Below are positions 12,549 through 12,588 of a DNA stretch of 12,588 nt, piece by piece (the stretch's first letter is position 1; each line of letters starts with the position of its first letter). The position numbers were made by a program, and so were the translations under genes. The notes under the pieces were generated by a model. That model was given only the letters and a program-made list of their open reading frames with translations. It ran no database searches and was not told where the DNA came from. Source of the stretch: an uncultured Lachnospiraceae bacterium (GTDB lineage: Bacteria; Bacillota; Clostridia; Lachnospirales; Lachnospiraceae); NCBI GenBank assembly GCA_937901625.1, contig CALDIE010000008.1, forward strand, positions 1 through 12,588. Reading direction: 5' to 3'.

Positions 12549-12588
12549 AGATCGGAAGAGCGTCGTGTAGGGAAAGAGTGTAGATCTC
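12549..12588. other. Illumina TruSeq adapter contamination at the contig end
   Basis: From position 12549 the sequence starts AGATCGGAAGAGC and continues for 40 bases to the end exactly as I recall the reverse complement of the TruSeq universal adapter. It interrupts pta and has no biological meaning. Translated on the plus strand it gives IGRASCRERV, a peptide often found in databases because of this artefact. Confidence 0.97.

Noticed and set aside
12359..12583. Plus-strand 74-aa ORF ending in IGRASCRERV
   Set aside because: It is antisense to pta, and its last residues are translated adapter.

Overview
The window looks like a piece of a Clostridia chromosome, most likely Lachnospiraceae. 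This is inferred from the low-to-mid GC composition, strong AGGAGG-type ribosome binding sites, a consensus CcpA (cre) site, an acetate kinase/phosphotransacetylase fermentation pair, and the style of the transporter and glycosidase proteins. It is probably a contig end from a draft or metagenome assembly. The last 40 bases (12549-12588) are not genomic: they match the Illumina TruSeq adapter, so the real DNA stops at about 12548.

The content is a pectin / hexuronate utilisation locus, nearly all on the minus strand. Read in the direction of transcription (right to left), it opens with the 3' part of pta (partial, 12548-12199), kduI (12165-11302), kduD (11182-10322), an RpiB/LacA/LacB-family sugar isomerase (10030-9392) and an alpha/beta-hydrolase esterase (9375-8566). 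These are followed by ackA (8401-7208), a one-TM protein of unknown function (7179-6505) and a clear intrinsic terminator (6492-6457). Beyond the terminator lies a short cytoplasmic-type pectinesterase (6386-5616), convergent with a plus-strand class C beta-lactamase-fold serine hydrolase (4230-5603). Divergent from the hydrolase is a GH43 glycosidase (4044-2362). A promoter with a consensus cre site then leads into a 566-aa lipoprotein solute-binding protein (2204-504) and the start of an ABC sugar permease (327-1, partial).

A coherent model, partly inferred, is as follows. The lipoprotein and permease import pectin-derived oligosaccharides. The GH43 enzyme, the pectinesterase and the two esterase-type hydrolases, none with a signal peptide, trim side chains and ester groups inside the cell. 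KduI and/or the RpiB-family isomerase, then KduD, convert the 4-deoxy-5-keto-uronate from unsaturated galacturonate to 2-keto-3-deoxygluconate. Pta and AckA turn acetyl-CoA into acetate and ATP. KDG kinase, KDPG aldolase, pectate lyases, GH28/GH105 enzymes, the second permease and the transport ATPase are not in the window.

The points most worth a second look are: pta and ackA split by a uronate-catabolic cassette; two non-homologous candidate isomerases for one step; a pectinesterase trimmed at both ends but with all catalytic residues; A-rich tandem-repeat leaders before the isomerase and ackA; a CIRCE-like 12-bp-arm inverted repeat; and the adapter. I see no tRNA, rRNA, CRISPR array, insertion sequence or phage gene. 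I did not find a system I can defend as wholly new; the arrangement is unusual rather than the parts.
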